DNA of 64,000 nt from Triatoma infestans (lineage: Eukaryota > Arthropoda > Insecta > Hemiptera > Reduviidae): contig JAAEAF010004971.1 of assembly GCA_011037195.1 (NCBI GenBank), positions 17,389 to 81,388 on the forward strand, in the 5' to 3' direction. This document shows positions 21,180 to 31,715 of this stretch, in pieces. The translations under genes and the position numbers were made by a program. How positions within the stretch are numbered: the stretch's first letter is position 1; the number at the start of each line of letters is the position of its first letter. The notes below the pieces were generated by a model. That model saw only the letters and a list, made by a program, of their open reading frames with translations, was not told the origin of the DNA and ran no database searches.

Positions 21180-22440
21180 GGCGGCCAAAGTCCTCCTGAA
21201 GTCAATATATGTTTAATTAATTTGAATTAAACTTTGTGTGTCAAGTAATTTACAGCCAAAGATTAAGTGATCGTAAGTTTGTATAGTTTGATTATCACAC
21301 TTGCATGTATTGTTGTCCGTTAGTTTGACTCTGTATAGGTACTGTTTAGAGGCACCGTGTCCAGTAAGTACTTGTGTTAGTTTGTTCGTAATTCTTTATA
21401 TACTAAGTCTGTCCTCTAATTTTGATATATATTCATATAGATGACGTTGTAATGACATAGTAATGTCAAAGCAATGTCAAAGCCTTCACAAAATATAACA
21501 AAAGGAAAGAATAATTTATAACTAGTAGCCCCACAGCCGGCCGCTGCCTTTTCAATACAAAGGTATCAAAGACAAGCACCGATAAAGCCCTGTCTATTAA
21601 ACAGAAGTCACCTGGTCTTTGAAAGTCGCCGATGGGCAACCAAATCTGGCCACTGACCTGAATCACTGGTCGCCGACCTAACCAAGGTCGCACGCTACTA
21701 GAGATGTCTTAGTGTGAGAACTTACTTACACACTTGACAGTGTGTGAGTAAGACTAATATAAACTTCGCCCCACTGGAAGAGGGGATCATTATATCATTC
21801 ATCATTATACGAGTAGCCACTTCATTATATCAGTATCATTTTACAGCAGCAGTTATACTTGAGTTCCGAGCGCGCCCCTATACAAGGTTTATCTTATAAT
21901 TATTTTCATTTTAGTTTATTTATTATAATCATTTTAAATTATTTGTTATTTAACTCTTAAAATTATTTATTTACTTTTATCAAATCATATTAATTGTAAT
22001 TACTATTAGGCTCATTCAAATTATTGTTAAAATATATTCTATTTTTATAAATTCTGTGTTAGTAATTCAAGCAATAACTCTCTAAACTAACTTCCGCCTA
22101 ATGAATCCTTCTTCAAGACATCTAACTTCATACCTCAGGAATCACGACAATTGATTCCACTACAACGCCCTGTCATCGAAGTGGTCCACAGTGTTCTCGT
22201 GCCCTCTTCCGCAAAATCTGTTTTACTACTGAGTGCGGCGCTTTGTTGTAGATTATCTGTAGCGACTCATCTTGGGCAGCCTCTTTCGCAGCAACATCCG
22301 AGTGTACATTGTCCTCAATACCTCAATGTGATTTTATCCATTTCAAGTAGACTGTTTACTTAAGAGTTTTGCAGTCAATAAGGTCTGGCCTAATTCCTTC
22401 AATTAGTTCGTCACACATTTTATTAGAACTTATTATTGTA
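21180..22440 (-). mobile_element. LINE fragment split by a solo LTR
   Basis: Right part (22165-22440), minus: NVHSDVAAKEAAQDESLQII and HSVVKQILRKRAR, the end of an RNase H domain with its last Asp. Left part (21180-21447), minus: RHLYEYISKLEDRLS, LTQVLTGHGASKQYLYRVKL, CKCDNQTIQTYDHLIFGC, the TGHG-x...C-x-C...H...C tail of R1/LOA-like LINEs. The solo LTR at 21448-22164 lies between them. Confidence 0.75.
21448..22164 (+). mobile_element. solo LTR, family LTR-A
   Basis: Starts TGTAATGACATAGTAATGTC and ends TTCCACTACA. Flanks ACGT (21444-21447) and ACGC (22165-22168) make a 4-bp duplication with one change. TATAAA at 21758-21763 precedes CTTCGCCCCACTGGAAGAGG as in the copy at 9742-10531. A 13-bp inverted repeat (CTTACTTACACAC / GTGTGTGAGTAAG) lies just upstream of the TATA box. 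717 bp. Confidence 0.85.
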
Positions 22441-23524
22441 GATTATAACATTAATTAATAAAAATAATCTTAAAAAAAAACTGAACATTTTTGTATATAT
22501 ATATAAACTTTTCTATTTATAACAATTTTTATTTTGTAATTGATTTTAATTGATAATAACATTAATACAATCGATAAAGAACAAATTATTTTGCAAACAA
22601 TCAATTGTGTTCATATTACTTTTTTATATTAGTAGTTTATTAAATTTATTATTATAAACTTAAATTTTAAGAAATGGTATAATTATTTTTAGTGTGTCAA
22701 TTTTTGGCATTTTGTTTTAATAATTAAATCAAAGAGTTTTCTCGATCTTGAATCACCAGCTGGGAAATGATGATTGCCCTGGTAGTTCGATTTTGCAAGC
22801 TATCGCTAATATCGGATTAAGAATGAATGATCATTTTAAATTGAAGGGATCGGTTAACAATCGATTGCCATATTTAGATCCAGTAACTAGCCAACACTCT
22901 GCGACGATAAAAGAAATTACAAGGTTGATATTGTGATGTTTTACCTTATTATCTTCCTATACATGACCCAAAAAACCCTTATCCCAAAACTTCATCCATC
23001 AACAACATACTCTACCATTTTTTTCAACCTTGCACACAACATGTACAACTTCTCAACCTCCGCACTAATTATGCCGCATCCAATAAACTATTCCCAAAAT
23101 AATTATCTCTATTATTTTAGAAACACAATCCAGAATAGATCTTTAAAATTTTTACAAAATTTAACAAACGCTTATAAATATTCTGTAAAAAAAATATACC
23201 TTTAAAAATTTTTTTTACTGAACATCTTCAGGAGGAAGAGCGTTTAATTGGTTTAAAATTAGAGAAAAGAATGTAAGATATTTCGATGATTTTTATAATA
23301 GCTTTAAATTTTGTCTTATAAAATTAAAATTACAATATGTATATTGTAATGTTGGTATTATAAATACAATATTCATTTTTTTTTTAATATTTAAGAACAT
23401 CAATTTCTTAACAATTTAAATCAATTAAATCATTAAAATGAAATATAAGAAAATCAAGTTTGGGAAGATATCGTCATGAGACAAAATGATCTTTCAAAAT
23501 ATATCAGAATATTAATTTGATATT
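22441..23524. other. unassigned interval
   Basis: Adjacent frames at 22748-22936 and 22933-23205 have no known signature. The base composition is strongly A+T-rich. Confidence 0.25.
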
Positions 23525-23915
23525 TCTGTGTGGGGGAAGGGGGAATAAATACCTCCATCTAGTAGTATCTGCTTGACGTAAGAGGCGACTAAAAGAAAAA
23601 ACCGCCGATGTCCATGTGCTCGATGTCTCCTTTATCCTTCTTACCATAATTTCCTTTCCTTTTTGTTTCTCTCCCTCCCTGTCTATCCCCCTAGCACCCT
23701 TTTTTGTTATCTTACAATGGTCAGACAGGATTCATTCAAGCCGTGGTGAAGGCAATCTGTCAAAGGGAAGAAACCTCGTGGAAAATTTCCTGGAACTCCA
23801 GGTTGGGGGTTGCCGCTTTGGGCCAGTTCCCCGTTCGACACAAATACCTCATTAGCAATGAAACTTAACGTCAAACTTTGGCTGTTAAACAAAAAAGGAA
23901 AGCTTAGCATTGAGG

Positions 23916-23953
<38 letters not shown>
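23525..23953 (+). mobile_element. retrosequence ending in poly(A)
   Basis: A GC-richer block opening with GGGGGAAGGGGGAATAAATA and GACGTAAGAGGCGACTAAAA and ending in about 36 As (23918-23953). The poly(A) and abrupt composition change indicate a retroposed sequence, possibly a LINE 5' region or a SINE. No reading frame is convincing. Confidence 0.5.
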
Positions 23954-23955
<2 letters not shown>

Positions 23956-25290
23956 ATTCAAAACTTTTATAAGAAGCAAGAGTAGTTGCGTACATTTTCA
24001 CCGTTTCCGCAAAGCTCAGCCAACAGTACAGCTACGATTAGGAAGTAAAACCATACCCTGCATTGGAAAAGTCAGATATCTGGGTCTAATACTGGACTCA
24101 AAATTAAGTTGGCGTCCTTATCTTGAAGACCTAAAGCTTTGTTTCAGGAAACTGAATGCGATTAAAGTTGTTAAAGGGACTGCCTGGGGAGCAGATCGAA
24201 TAGCATGATGAATTTCTACAAAGCTTATGTTCGTTCGAAAATTGACTATGGTTCCATAATATATAGTTCAGCTAGAGATTCAATACTGCGGATTATAAAT
24301 CGAGTACATAATGAAGGTATCCGCATGGCGATTGGAGCCTTGAACACCAGCCCAGTATATAGTTTATATGCGGAAAGCGGGGAATCTCCACTTCATATTA
24401 GAAGAAATATCTTCTATGTGGCGAAGTTATTATCACTAAAAGAGCACGTATGCTATAAAATATCTATATTCACCCGAGCTTATAGATTCGCATGCAGTGT
24501 ATGCAAATACTAAACCTCTAAACATACGTTTCGCCAACCTCTGTCATCCCTCCTGCAATAAGTTCAGAGGTTCGATGTGAAGAACCATGGGTACTTAATA
24601 TGCCTATGGTAGAGTATACTTTAAGTAATTTTATAAAGAGTAATACCCCAGATTATGTCTATAGAAACAATTTCCTAGAAAGGGTGAATAATAAGTATAA
24701 GAACTATAACCAAATTTGTACAGATAGTTCCAAAAGAATGAGTGATGGGTTATAGATGGAATGCTTGGGTAATAGATGGAATGGCTCATGGCTGTACATT
24801 GAATAGCAGTTTTTAATAGTCTTTTTACTGCAGAGCTATTCGCCATTTACAAAGCAGTGGAACATGTGGTATCACATACCGGCAGAAATTTCGTAATCTG
24901 TTCAGATTCTAGAAATTCGCTGGATGCAATATGTAAGTTAGACTTTGATAATGTATTGATCCAGACTATTCACAGTCGTCTGCATCAATGTGCTTAGAGT
25001 TACAAAAGAATAGGACTTTCTTTGGATCCGAAATATTCCTCTACCAGGAAAAATATAAATATTGCCAATAACATGAAAGAAATACTGGGGCGATAATGAA
25101 GACAGTATAAGGAAATTTTTGCAATACCTTAAAGATATAAAGTTATTTGATTGAATATGACACTGTATAGGGTAGGTAGACAGAATTAGGATTTTAAGTA
25201 AATAGCAGGATCGAAGTTAAACTGAAGTTATTTATATCAGGTGCGCGAATGATCTTAGATGTTTTGTACCTTTAAAAAAAAAAAAACTTT
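23954..25290 (+). mobile_element. I-type LINE fragment
   Basis: Decayed plus-strand LINE with the RT thumb and RNase H regions and a poly(A) at about 25273-25286. It directly follows the poly(A) of the previous retrosequence. 5'-truncated inside the RT. Confidence 0.75.
23985..25000 (+). pseudogene. LINE reverse transcriptase thumb and RNase H
   Basis: Reads IGKVRYLGLILDSKLSWRPY, TAWGADRIA, then MNFYKAYVRSKIDYGSIIYS, NTSPVYSLYAESGESPLHIR. These are the usual RT C-terminal motifs (YLG...LD.KL.W; R(S/K)K(L/I)DYG; ESG..PL..RR) of I-like LINEs. A split RNase H follows: CTDSSK, TAELFAIYKAVEHVVSHT, ICSDSRNSLDAI. The stop at 24206 and later stops and frameshifts show it is dead. Confidence 0.8.
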
Positions 25291-25355
25291 CGTAAGAAAT
25301 AATATAAAGTCTTGTACAAATTTTTACTTTATAAGATAATTAACATCTAGGACTT

Positions 25356-26183
25356 CGCCAGCCTAAGGAAGTACGCCACGGTCTTTCAGGCTGAAGTCGT
25401 GGCGTTACAACTCTGCGCTAGGGAGATTATAAGGCAAAGTATAGTGGGTAGAAGAGTGGCCATATACTCCGCCAGTCAGGCAGCCCTGAAGGCACTTTCC
25501 TCACACCAAATAGTCTCAAGACTGGTGTGGGATTGCCTACTTGCCCTTACCGAGGTGGGTACTCGGAATAAACTGACACTCGCCTGACATGCGGGGTTTC
25601 TGGGCAATGAGAGAGCGGATGCCCTAGCGAGGGAGGGTTCGCAGGATACCTTTGTTGGCCCCGAACCCTTCTGCGGCTTGTCCAGGAGCCTTATTCAAAC
25701 TTCTATCAGGGGTTGGATAGAAGAACAGCGTCTGCGTTGGTGGGAGAGTACACCAGGGCAGAGGCAGGCAAAGCTCTTCATCAAAAGACATTTGCCTAAA
25801 TTTACCAGAGAACTACTGAGCCATACCCGAAGGGATATAAGGCTAATTGTGGGTCTACTAACAGGGCATTGTAGGCTGAACAGACACACGCACCATCTAC
25901 AACTTGCAGATAGTGCGGTATGCCGATTCTGGAAGGTGGAGGAAGAAACCCCGGCGCACATCATTTGTGAGTGCGCCGGCCTGGCGAGGATAAGGTTTCT
26001 TCAATTGGGGACAGGTAATCCCGAAGCTAGAAGCTTCATGACGGAGCCGCTCTCAGCTTCTTTGCTAGGATTGATTAGGAGGGCAAAGCTGGGGGTTGTG
26101 CTATAATTTAAGGGGAACCACAATAGACCTCGACTTGCAGGTCGCAGTGGAATGAGGCTCGCTCCCCCCCGTTTAATCTAATC
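25356..26183 (+). mobile_element. 5'-truncated LINE with RNase H
   Basis: 828 bp with a perfect 15-bp duplication TAACATCTAGGACTT (25341-25355 and 26184-26198). The 3' UTR contains ACCACAATAGACCTCGAC and ends TTTAATCTAATC. Same family as 44227-44563. Inserted in an RF3 copy. Confidence 0.9.
25363..26106 (+). pseudogene. LINE RNase H and zinc-knuckle tail
   Basis: FQAEVVALQLCAREIIRQ (Glu), VAIYSASQAALKALSS (the second catalytic Asp is Ala here, YSDSQ changed to YSASQ), a stop after KLTLA, then GNERADALAREGSQDTF (last Asp). After a frame change: RLIVGLLTGHCRLNRHTHHL, DSAVCRFWKVEEETPAHII and CECAGLARIRF; the first zinc-knuckle pair reads C-x2-W instead of C-x2-C. Stop at 26106. Inactive by substitution, stop and truncation. 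Confidence 0.85.
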
Positions 26184-26380
26184 TAACATCTAGGACTTTT
26201 ATAATTAACTATTATGGCCATACACTATTAATCTGCACGTACATTATTTTTCATCAAGTCTGTAACACACTAACTCCAATGAAAACTTTCTTCTTCATTC
26301 TACCACAACGCCACTATCCATTGAATCTCCTGCCAGATTTCAAGCAGAAATGTCACAATATAATCTGTAGTCTATAGTAT

Positions 26381-27483
26381 ATGTTGTTTGTGTGTATGCA
26401 CATGCAGTCACATTCCCAATTTGAAATAAAATCGACTTAACCGTTTTATAGAAAATTTCCAATCATAGAAACCTAATGTGTTATATAGTGCTTCTAGTTT
26501 ACCGATTTTTTTTTTAAATTTTTTTTTGTGTCAAACCTACGATTTCGATGCTTCTTTATATTATAAACCTCCAAAACAAATATTTCTAGTGGAAACTCGA
26601 TTTCGAAAATCTGAGATGATCGGAATAATTCTTAAGAGAAAGTAACATAAAAAGAAAATAATAATAAAAATTGGTGCCATTTCTTCATTTAGAACATAAA
26701 TTGCTATTCACCTGTATATAAATATGGGACAAATATAATTAATTGATCACTTTTCAACTTACCTGTTGATGTTGACATTTACAGTTGTCATCGAGTGCCT
26801 TCCTATAATTTTTTCATTGCCATTGTTGTAGTACATTACTCCGTTGATAGGGTGCATTTAATTACCACTACCCATTATTAATGTCTCGCTCTTTCAGCCA
26901 CTAAAACTATCACTTATTTGATTAACATTATTTCAAAATAAGATTTAAAATAATATCAAAGGCCTGCCCTGTTTTTATTTTAAAAAAAAAATGTTTTTTA
27001 CAATGATCACGAGATAATTTGTAAAAATCAACACATTTCGGTTAATCGATTTTCTTCATATATGATTTCTTTTGTTTTCAAAATTTATTTAATTGTCCTC
27101 TATGTTATATAGTTTTGTTGAAAGCAGTATACTTCAGTGGGGGGAATTTGAGGTCATTTTTCTCCCTCAGTATCCTTAAAGCAATTTTTCAGGATGAATA
27201 TTTCAAACACATTTAATAGGCTTATTGTTTAAAGTGGAAAGAAAATTGTTCGAGCTATTTTTTATGAAAAAAACGCTATAATTAATTAATCCAATAAAGT
27301 CGCATTTTGTATTTAAAAAATGTTTTACCAAAGTGGATCCTTCGTAAATAAAATATCCTATATGCTGGAAATGGTCAGGTGTCACTATACATTTTTTAAG
27401 TACGATTACAATAAGGCTCACTCATGTTATGGTTAAGTAGATGATTGGGTATAATGAATCATTTTTTTAGTCTCCAAATTTTT
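26381..27483. other. unassigned interval with one RF1 end
   Basis: 26568-26655 is a forward RF1 end fragment (AACTCGATTTCGAAAATCTG, TTAAGAGAAAGTAA). No gene was recognised elsewhere. Confidence 0.4.
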
Positions 27484-27602
27484 ACTTTCTCTTAGTCCTA
27501 GTAAGAGGAAGTATTGTAATCATGTCAAATTTTCGATATCGAGTTTACACCGAAAATATCCGTTTTGAGGTCCCCAGAGTCCAAAAAAGTGGTTTTTAGC
27601 AA

Positions 27603-28357
27603 TTTTTTTTTTCCAATGCCCTACATCATATTTGGCATTCCGCCATTCGACGTCTAGCAGCCCAATATATCTTGGCTCTTGCTGAGAGCTCGTCATTAGA
27701 TTGTGAATTTAAATCAGCAAGGGCCTCGCACTCGAAGAGGTGATTTCCAGTCATGTGCTCGGCCCCGCAGAGAACACAATCCGGATTATCGACTAACCCA
27801 ATTTTATATAAATGTGCTTGTAGGTAGTTATGTCCAGTTAATAATCGGAAGCAGGTCACTGCTTCGCTTCGCGGCAGATTATTTGGCAACACGCTCTGAC
27901 GGAGGATCGCCCAACGCTTGCCCTCTGACTGTATCTCTTGTAATTCTGCCGTTTTCTTTTTCACACTTGCCCGGAGAAGTCGCTTAGCCGTTTCAAATGA
28001 AATGGATCTCTCCGGCTGGGTCATACCTGCCGCTGACTTGGCTAGTCTGTCTGCTACCTCGTTTCCCTTTATGCCGCAATGGCTAGGGATCCACTGTAAA
28101 ACTACTTCTACTCCCTTCTCGATTAGGTCGTTAATGGTCTTACGACATTCTATGAGGTCGTACGATTCGGTCTCTGCCTTTATCGCCGCCTGCGAGTCAA
28201 TAAATAAGACTACCTTGATTACCTTTAAGTGAGGTATTTGTTTTAGGGCTAAAAGAACCGCTCTAACTTCCCCATCGAAATTGGAGGCAACCCTTCCTAC
28301 CGGTTCAGCCAAACTAAAAACTAAGGAATAGACTCACACGCCCGCGTTGGAGACCAA
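27603..28357 (-). mobile_element. 5'-truncated LINE in RF1
   Basis: 755 bp, with a perfect 12-bp duplication GGTTTTTAGCAA (27591-27602 and 28358-28369). The poly(A) tail is the T run at 27603-27612. It carries one long uninterrupted RNase H frame. Confidence 0.9.
27626..28350 (-). CDS. LINE RNase H domain and C-terminal tail, open frame
   Basis: An uninterrupted frame on minus ending at 27626; it has no ATG because the element is 5'-truncated. Near its start lies PVGRVASNFDGEVRAVLLAL (Glu), then VVLFIDSQAAIKAE (Asp) and LQWIPSHCGIKGNEVADRLA (last Asp), followed by TCFRLLTGHNYLQAHLYKIG and CVLCGAEHMTGNHLFEC (C-x2-C-x8-H-x4-C). The first RNase H Asp lies beyond the truncation. The LQW(I/V)PSH-CGI form is typical of I-like and related arthropod LINEs. 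The intact frame of about 228 residues suggests a younger insertion. It is not an independent gene. Confidence 0.8.
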
Positions 28358-29254
28358 GGTTTTTAGCAAATGGTCTTTTTGTATATATATATTTGAACAG
28401 CATAGCCGTAGAAACCGTAGAAAGTGAAACTTGATATTCCGTTTAGATATCACCGTGGGGTCTGACGGTACGTTATCTGTCAAAATTCCTCAACCGGAAG
28501 TACAACTTCACTAGTTTTTTTAGTTTTTTTTTTTTTTCTTTGCAATTTTCTCAATAAGCTCCGACGATTTTCTTCAGACTTGGTCTGTCAACTACACATA
28601 CAAAGAGCTACAAACTTTTATTTGAACATTTCTCTGGGAAAATTCATTTAAGGGCACTTTTGGGGGAAAGGTGGGGTTAGGTTTTCATCTAAAGTGTTAT
28701 TTCAGTTTATTAGACAATTCTGTCATCGAAATAATGTTAATTAGAATTAAATATTTTGTGAAAATTCCGAGGTTGAAAACAATAGGATGCCCAGAAGTGC
28801 GTTTACATTACCACTTTACTAAAAATAATTTTTTCACTTTTTCACGATTTTCTCAAAAATGGCTCCAACGATTTTCTTGAAACTTCATACATAAACAAAA
28901 CATACAAAGATCTACAACTTTTATATGAAACATTTCTCCGGGGAAATTCATTTAAGGGCACTTTTAGGGGTGGAGGGGTTATATTTTTCTCTAAAGTGCT
29001 ATCATAGTTGATTACACAATTCTATCATCCAAACAAAATTAATTAGGAATAAATAGATGGCCAAAATTCCGAGGTTCAAGAAATTTAGTAAACCGGAAGT
29101 GCGCTTTTACTGAACAGTTTTTTTCAGTTTTCGACGAATTTCATTTAATTTGGTACGCAGACTATAAAATTTGTCAAACAAGCTAAAAAATTAGTTGGCT
29201 CGGGCCAAAGAAGAAACTTTTTATTTTTTAAAAAAGTTTTCTTCAATCCAGACC

Positions 29255-30120
29255 ACATTCCCCTAATACTTGACACCTTTAATTCTTACCATTCACGCAT
29301 ACAGTTTACTCTAGAAACAGAACAAAACAGCCAAATTTCTTTCCTAGACACTCTAATAATGCGACAACCAGACCAAACGTTCACATACAATTGGTGCACC
29401 AAACCTACTTACTTCGGCAGACCGCTATATTTCCTTTCAAATCAGCCCTTACATCATAAAATTAATTCCATCAAGAACTTATATAACCGAGCCATTAACC
29501 TGTCTGACCTCCATTCCAGAACGACAATATCAACAAAATACACAACATTCTACTACAAAATCATTATCCAAATCACCTCATCCTTAAAACATTCCGTAAA
29601 CTAAAAAACAACCCTTTAAAAACCACATGCCATTCCATGCCCGAGCCAGCTATATTCCGTTCTTTCATCTATACAAATACCATCTCATACAAAATCATGG
29701 ATATTCTAAAGTCTATCATTCTCAATCTCAAATCTGGCCTCTACTCCTCCAACAAACTCAGCAAACTGTTCTCTAAACTCAAAGACCACCATTGAAACTT
29801 ATAACAAAACGAACTCTGTTTACAGCATACTTTGCACTGCACCAAACTGTAACGCAAGTTAGATTGGTGAATCAAAACAACACCTAGGAAAGAGACTTAG
29901 ACAACATGAACTAGACATAGCTAACAAAAAAATTGACAGTACAGCCCTCACAAAACATGCACTCATCCTTGCCCATTCTTTTGATTTCCGAAATGCTTCT
30001 GTCCTAACCACCCATTCCAACCACCTGAAGCGACTTCTTTCTGAATCCATCCACATTAACCTCAACTCTAACTCCATCAACTACAAAAAAGACAAGGACA
30101 TCATTACCTCTTCTTACAAC
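29255..30120 (+). pseudogene. Penelope RT C-terminus and GIY-YIG endonuclease
   Basis: Reads ILDTFNSYHSRIQFTLETEQ, SFLDTLIMRQPDQTFTYNWC, TKPTYFGRPLYFLSNQPLHH: the RT region of Penelope elements (FLDxLI...DG...T..Y.KPT..GxYL.....HP..HK). After a stop at 29603 the frame degrades; then VYSILCTAPNCNAS, IGESKQHLGKRLRQHE and SFDFRNASVLTTHSNHLKRL give the GIY-YIG endonuclease with its Cys pair. In Penelope elements this nuclease cuts the target. Stops and shifts make it inactive. Confidence 0.85.
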
Positions 30121-30472
30121 ATTTTCCTCTTCCTCAAAAAAGGCCCCACCCCCACTAAATTACACATACCAACTTTCTACACTTTCCACTCATTTTCTAC
30201 TTTATTTATATTCATTTATTTCTCTTATAATTATTAATTGAGTTGTTTTTCATTTCTACCACTCTTCATAATTTCCCAACTTGGAAAAAAAATTCCCCTC
30301 TCTGTTTTCTTTGCAAGCATACCTTACTCTACAACCAAAACAATAACCTCCTCCAAACATTTAACTCTCCATTCTTCCTTAACAGGTATCATATCTTTCT
30401 AATATTGTATAATTGTTATATGTTTTAATTTTATCATACAATTTTCTTCATATCCATATTTTTTGTTTTGTA

Positions 30473-30513
30473 GTTCCTGAGGAAGGACACCAAAGGTGTT
30501 CGAAACGTGGAAT
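30473..30513 (+). ncRNA. hammerhead-like motif of the Penelope element
   Basis: CTGAGGA (30477-30483), hairpin GACACC-AAA-GGTGTT, GAAAC (30502-30506), GTG. Stem I GTTC (30473-30476) pairs with GAAT (30510-30513), with one G-U pair. The cleavage position is G at 30509, which hammerheads do not normally tolerate, so this copy is probably inactive. Confidence 0.7.
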
Positions 30514-30754
30514 AAACTTTTTTTTAAAAATAAAGTTTCTTCTTTGGCCCCAGCCAACTAATTTTTTTAGCTTGTTTAATTAACAACGGCCAAACATAAA
30601 TATTGTTCATATTGATATAAAATTTGTCAATTATAATTTTGAGAACTTGGAGTATGAGAAAGTTGTGTGAGCGTTTCACATCAGATTTTTTTTTTAGTTT
30701 ATTTCAAATCATTAGTATTGCGACTTTAATGGTTTACATTAATGATTAATATTT

Positions 30755-31422
30755 TAAATAAAAGTTGTAGCTCTTTGTATGTGTAGTTGATATACCATGT
30801 TAAAAAAGAATCGTCGCAGCCATGTTTGAGAAAATCGCGAAAAAGTGGAAAAATCATTTAATAAAGTGGTAAAGTAAATGCACTTTCGGTCATCCGATTT
30901 TTATCAAACTCGGAATTTCAACAACATATTTAATTCTAATTAACATTATTTAGATGATAGAAATGTTTAATAAAATGAAATAGCACTTTAAATGAAAAAC
31001 CTAACCCACCCCTCCCCCATAACTGCCCTTAAATGAATTTTTCCAGAGAAATGTTTCAAATAAAAGTTGTAGCTCTTTGTATTTATAGTTGATATACCAA
31101 GTTTAAAGAAAATCGTTGGAGCTGTTTTTGAGAAAATCGCAAAAAAGTAAAAAACCCAACAAGTAAAATGGTACTTCCGGTTGAGAAATATTGACAGATG
31201 ACCCACTGTCAGATGCCATGGTGATACCTAAACGTAATATGTTTCAACTTTGTACGGTTTTTCGTTTTTGAACTATGCTTTCACATACACACACAGACCA
31301 TTTGCTAAAAACCACTTTTTTGGTCTCAGGGGACCGCAAAAAGGATATTTCCGGTGAAAACTCGATATCGAAAATTTGACACGATTACAATACTTCCTCT
31401 TACTAGGAGGGAAAGAGAAAGT
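30755..31422 (+). mobile_element. RF1 copy, left-truncated
   Basis: Begins inside unit 1 (AAAGTTGTAGCTCTTTGTAT) and runs through two units, ACACACACAGACC and GGATATTTCCGGTGAAAACT to the palindromic end TCTTACTAGGAGGGAAAGAG. Confidence 0.85.
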
Positions 31423-31514
31423 AAAAATATATAAACAAATATAAATAAATAATTTATGAATAACTAAGTAATCTATAAACAAAGAAAGTAAAGGAGTGTT
31501 TCAAAACCAGATTT

Positions 31515-31715
31515 TCTGTTCTCTTCCACCTAATAAGAGGAAGTATAATTATTGATCGTGTCAAATTTTTGAAATTTATTGTTCACTGGAAATACACGTT
31601 TTAAGTTCCTCCAAAAACCCATTATTTTCGTCCTTAGAAGACCTCAAAACATGTATTTCCGGTTATCAAACTCCATTTTGAAAATTTAACACGATCGTTA
31701 TATTTCCTCTTACTA
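31515..31715. repeat. inverted pair of RF1 right ends
   Basis: 31535-31615 (reverse: CACCTAATAAGAGGAAG, GATCGTGTCAAATTTTTG) faces 31635-31715 (forward: AACATGTATTTCCGGT, TTCCTCTTACTA). Two RF1 right ends meet almost head to head. Confidence 0.6.

Larger units (their letters stand above)
25300..26380 (-). repeat. RF3 repeat copy, interrupted
   Basis: Reverse partner of 20438-20620. Recognisable pieces lie on both sides of the LINE at 25356-26183: 25300-25355 (minus GTCCTAGATGTTAATTATC) and 26199-26380 (minus GATTCAATGGATAGTGGCG, TGTGGTAGAATGAAGAAG). Confidence 0.7.
29178..30615 (+). mobile_element. Penelope-like element, 5'-truncated
   Basis: 1438 bp with a perfect 15-bp duplication TATAAAATTTGTCAA (29163-29177 and 30616-30630). 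The two ends are inverted repeats of about 55 bp (left AGCTAAAAAATTAGTTGGCT; right, complemented, AGCTAAAAAAATTAGTTGGC), continuing through GGCCAAAGAAGAAACTTT. Inside are the RT C-terminus, a GIY-YIG endonuclease and a hammerhead-like motif. This is the established Penelope gene plan. Confidence 0.9.
27484..30685 (-). mobile_element. RF1 copy holding two nested retroelements
   Basis: Three RF1 pieces, 27484-27602, 28370-29177 and 30631-30685, form one reverse copy of about 1 kb once the two insertions are set aside. The right end (27484) is the palindrome CTTAGTCCTAGTAAG. The left end (30685) is the complement of TCTGATGTGAAACGCTCAC. The insertions each carry a perfect target duplication. Confidence 0.9.

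Noticed and set aside
27703..28232. Plus-strand frames opposite the RNase H frame at 27626-28350
   Set aside because: Antisense shadows of a recognised RNase H domain.
28671..28880. Open frames within RF1 copies (also 60403-60597, 41964-42278, 30988-31206)
   Set aside because: Different copies open different frames and none is conserved, so these are chance frames in a non-coding repeat.
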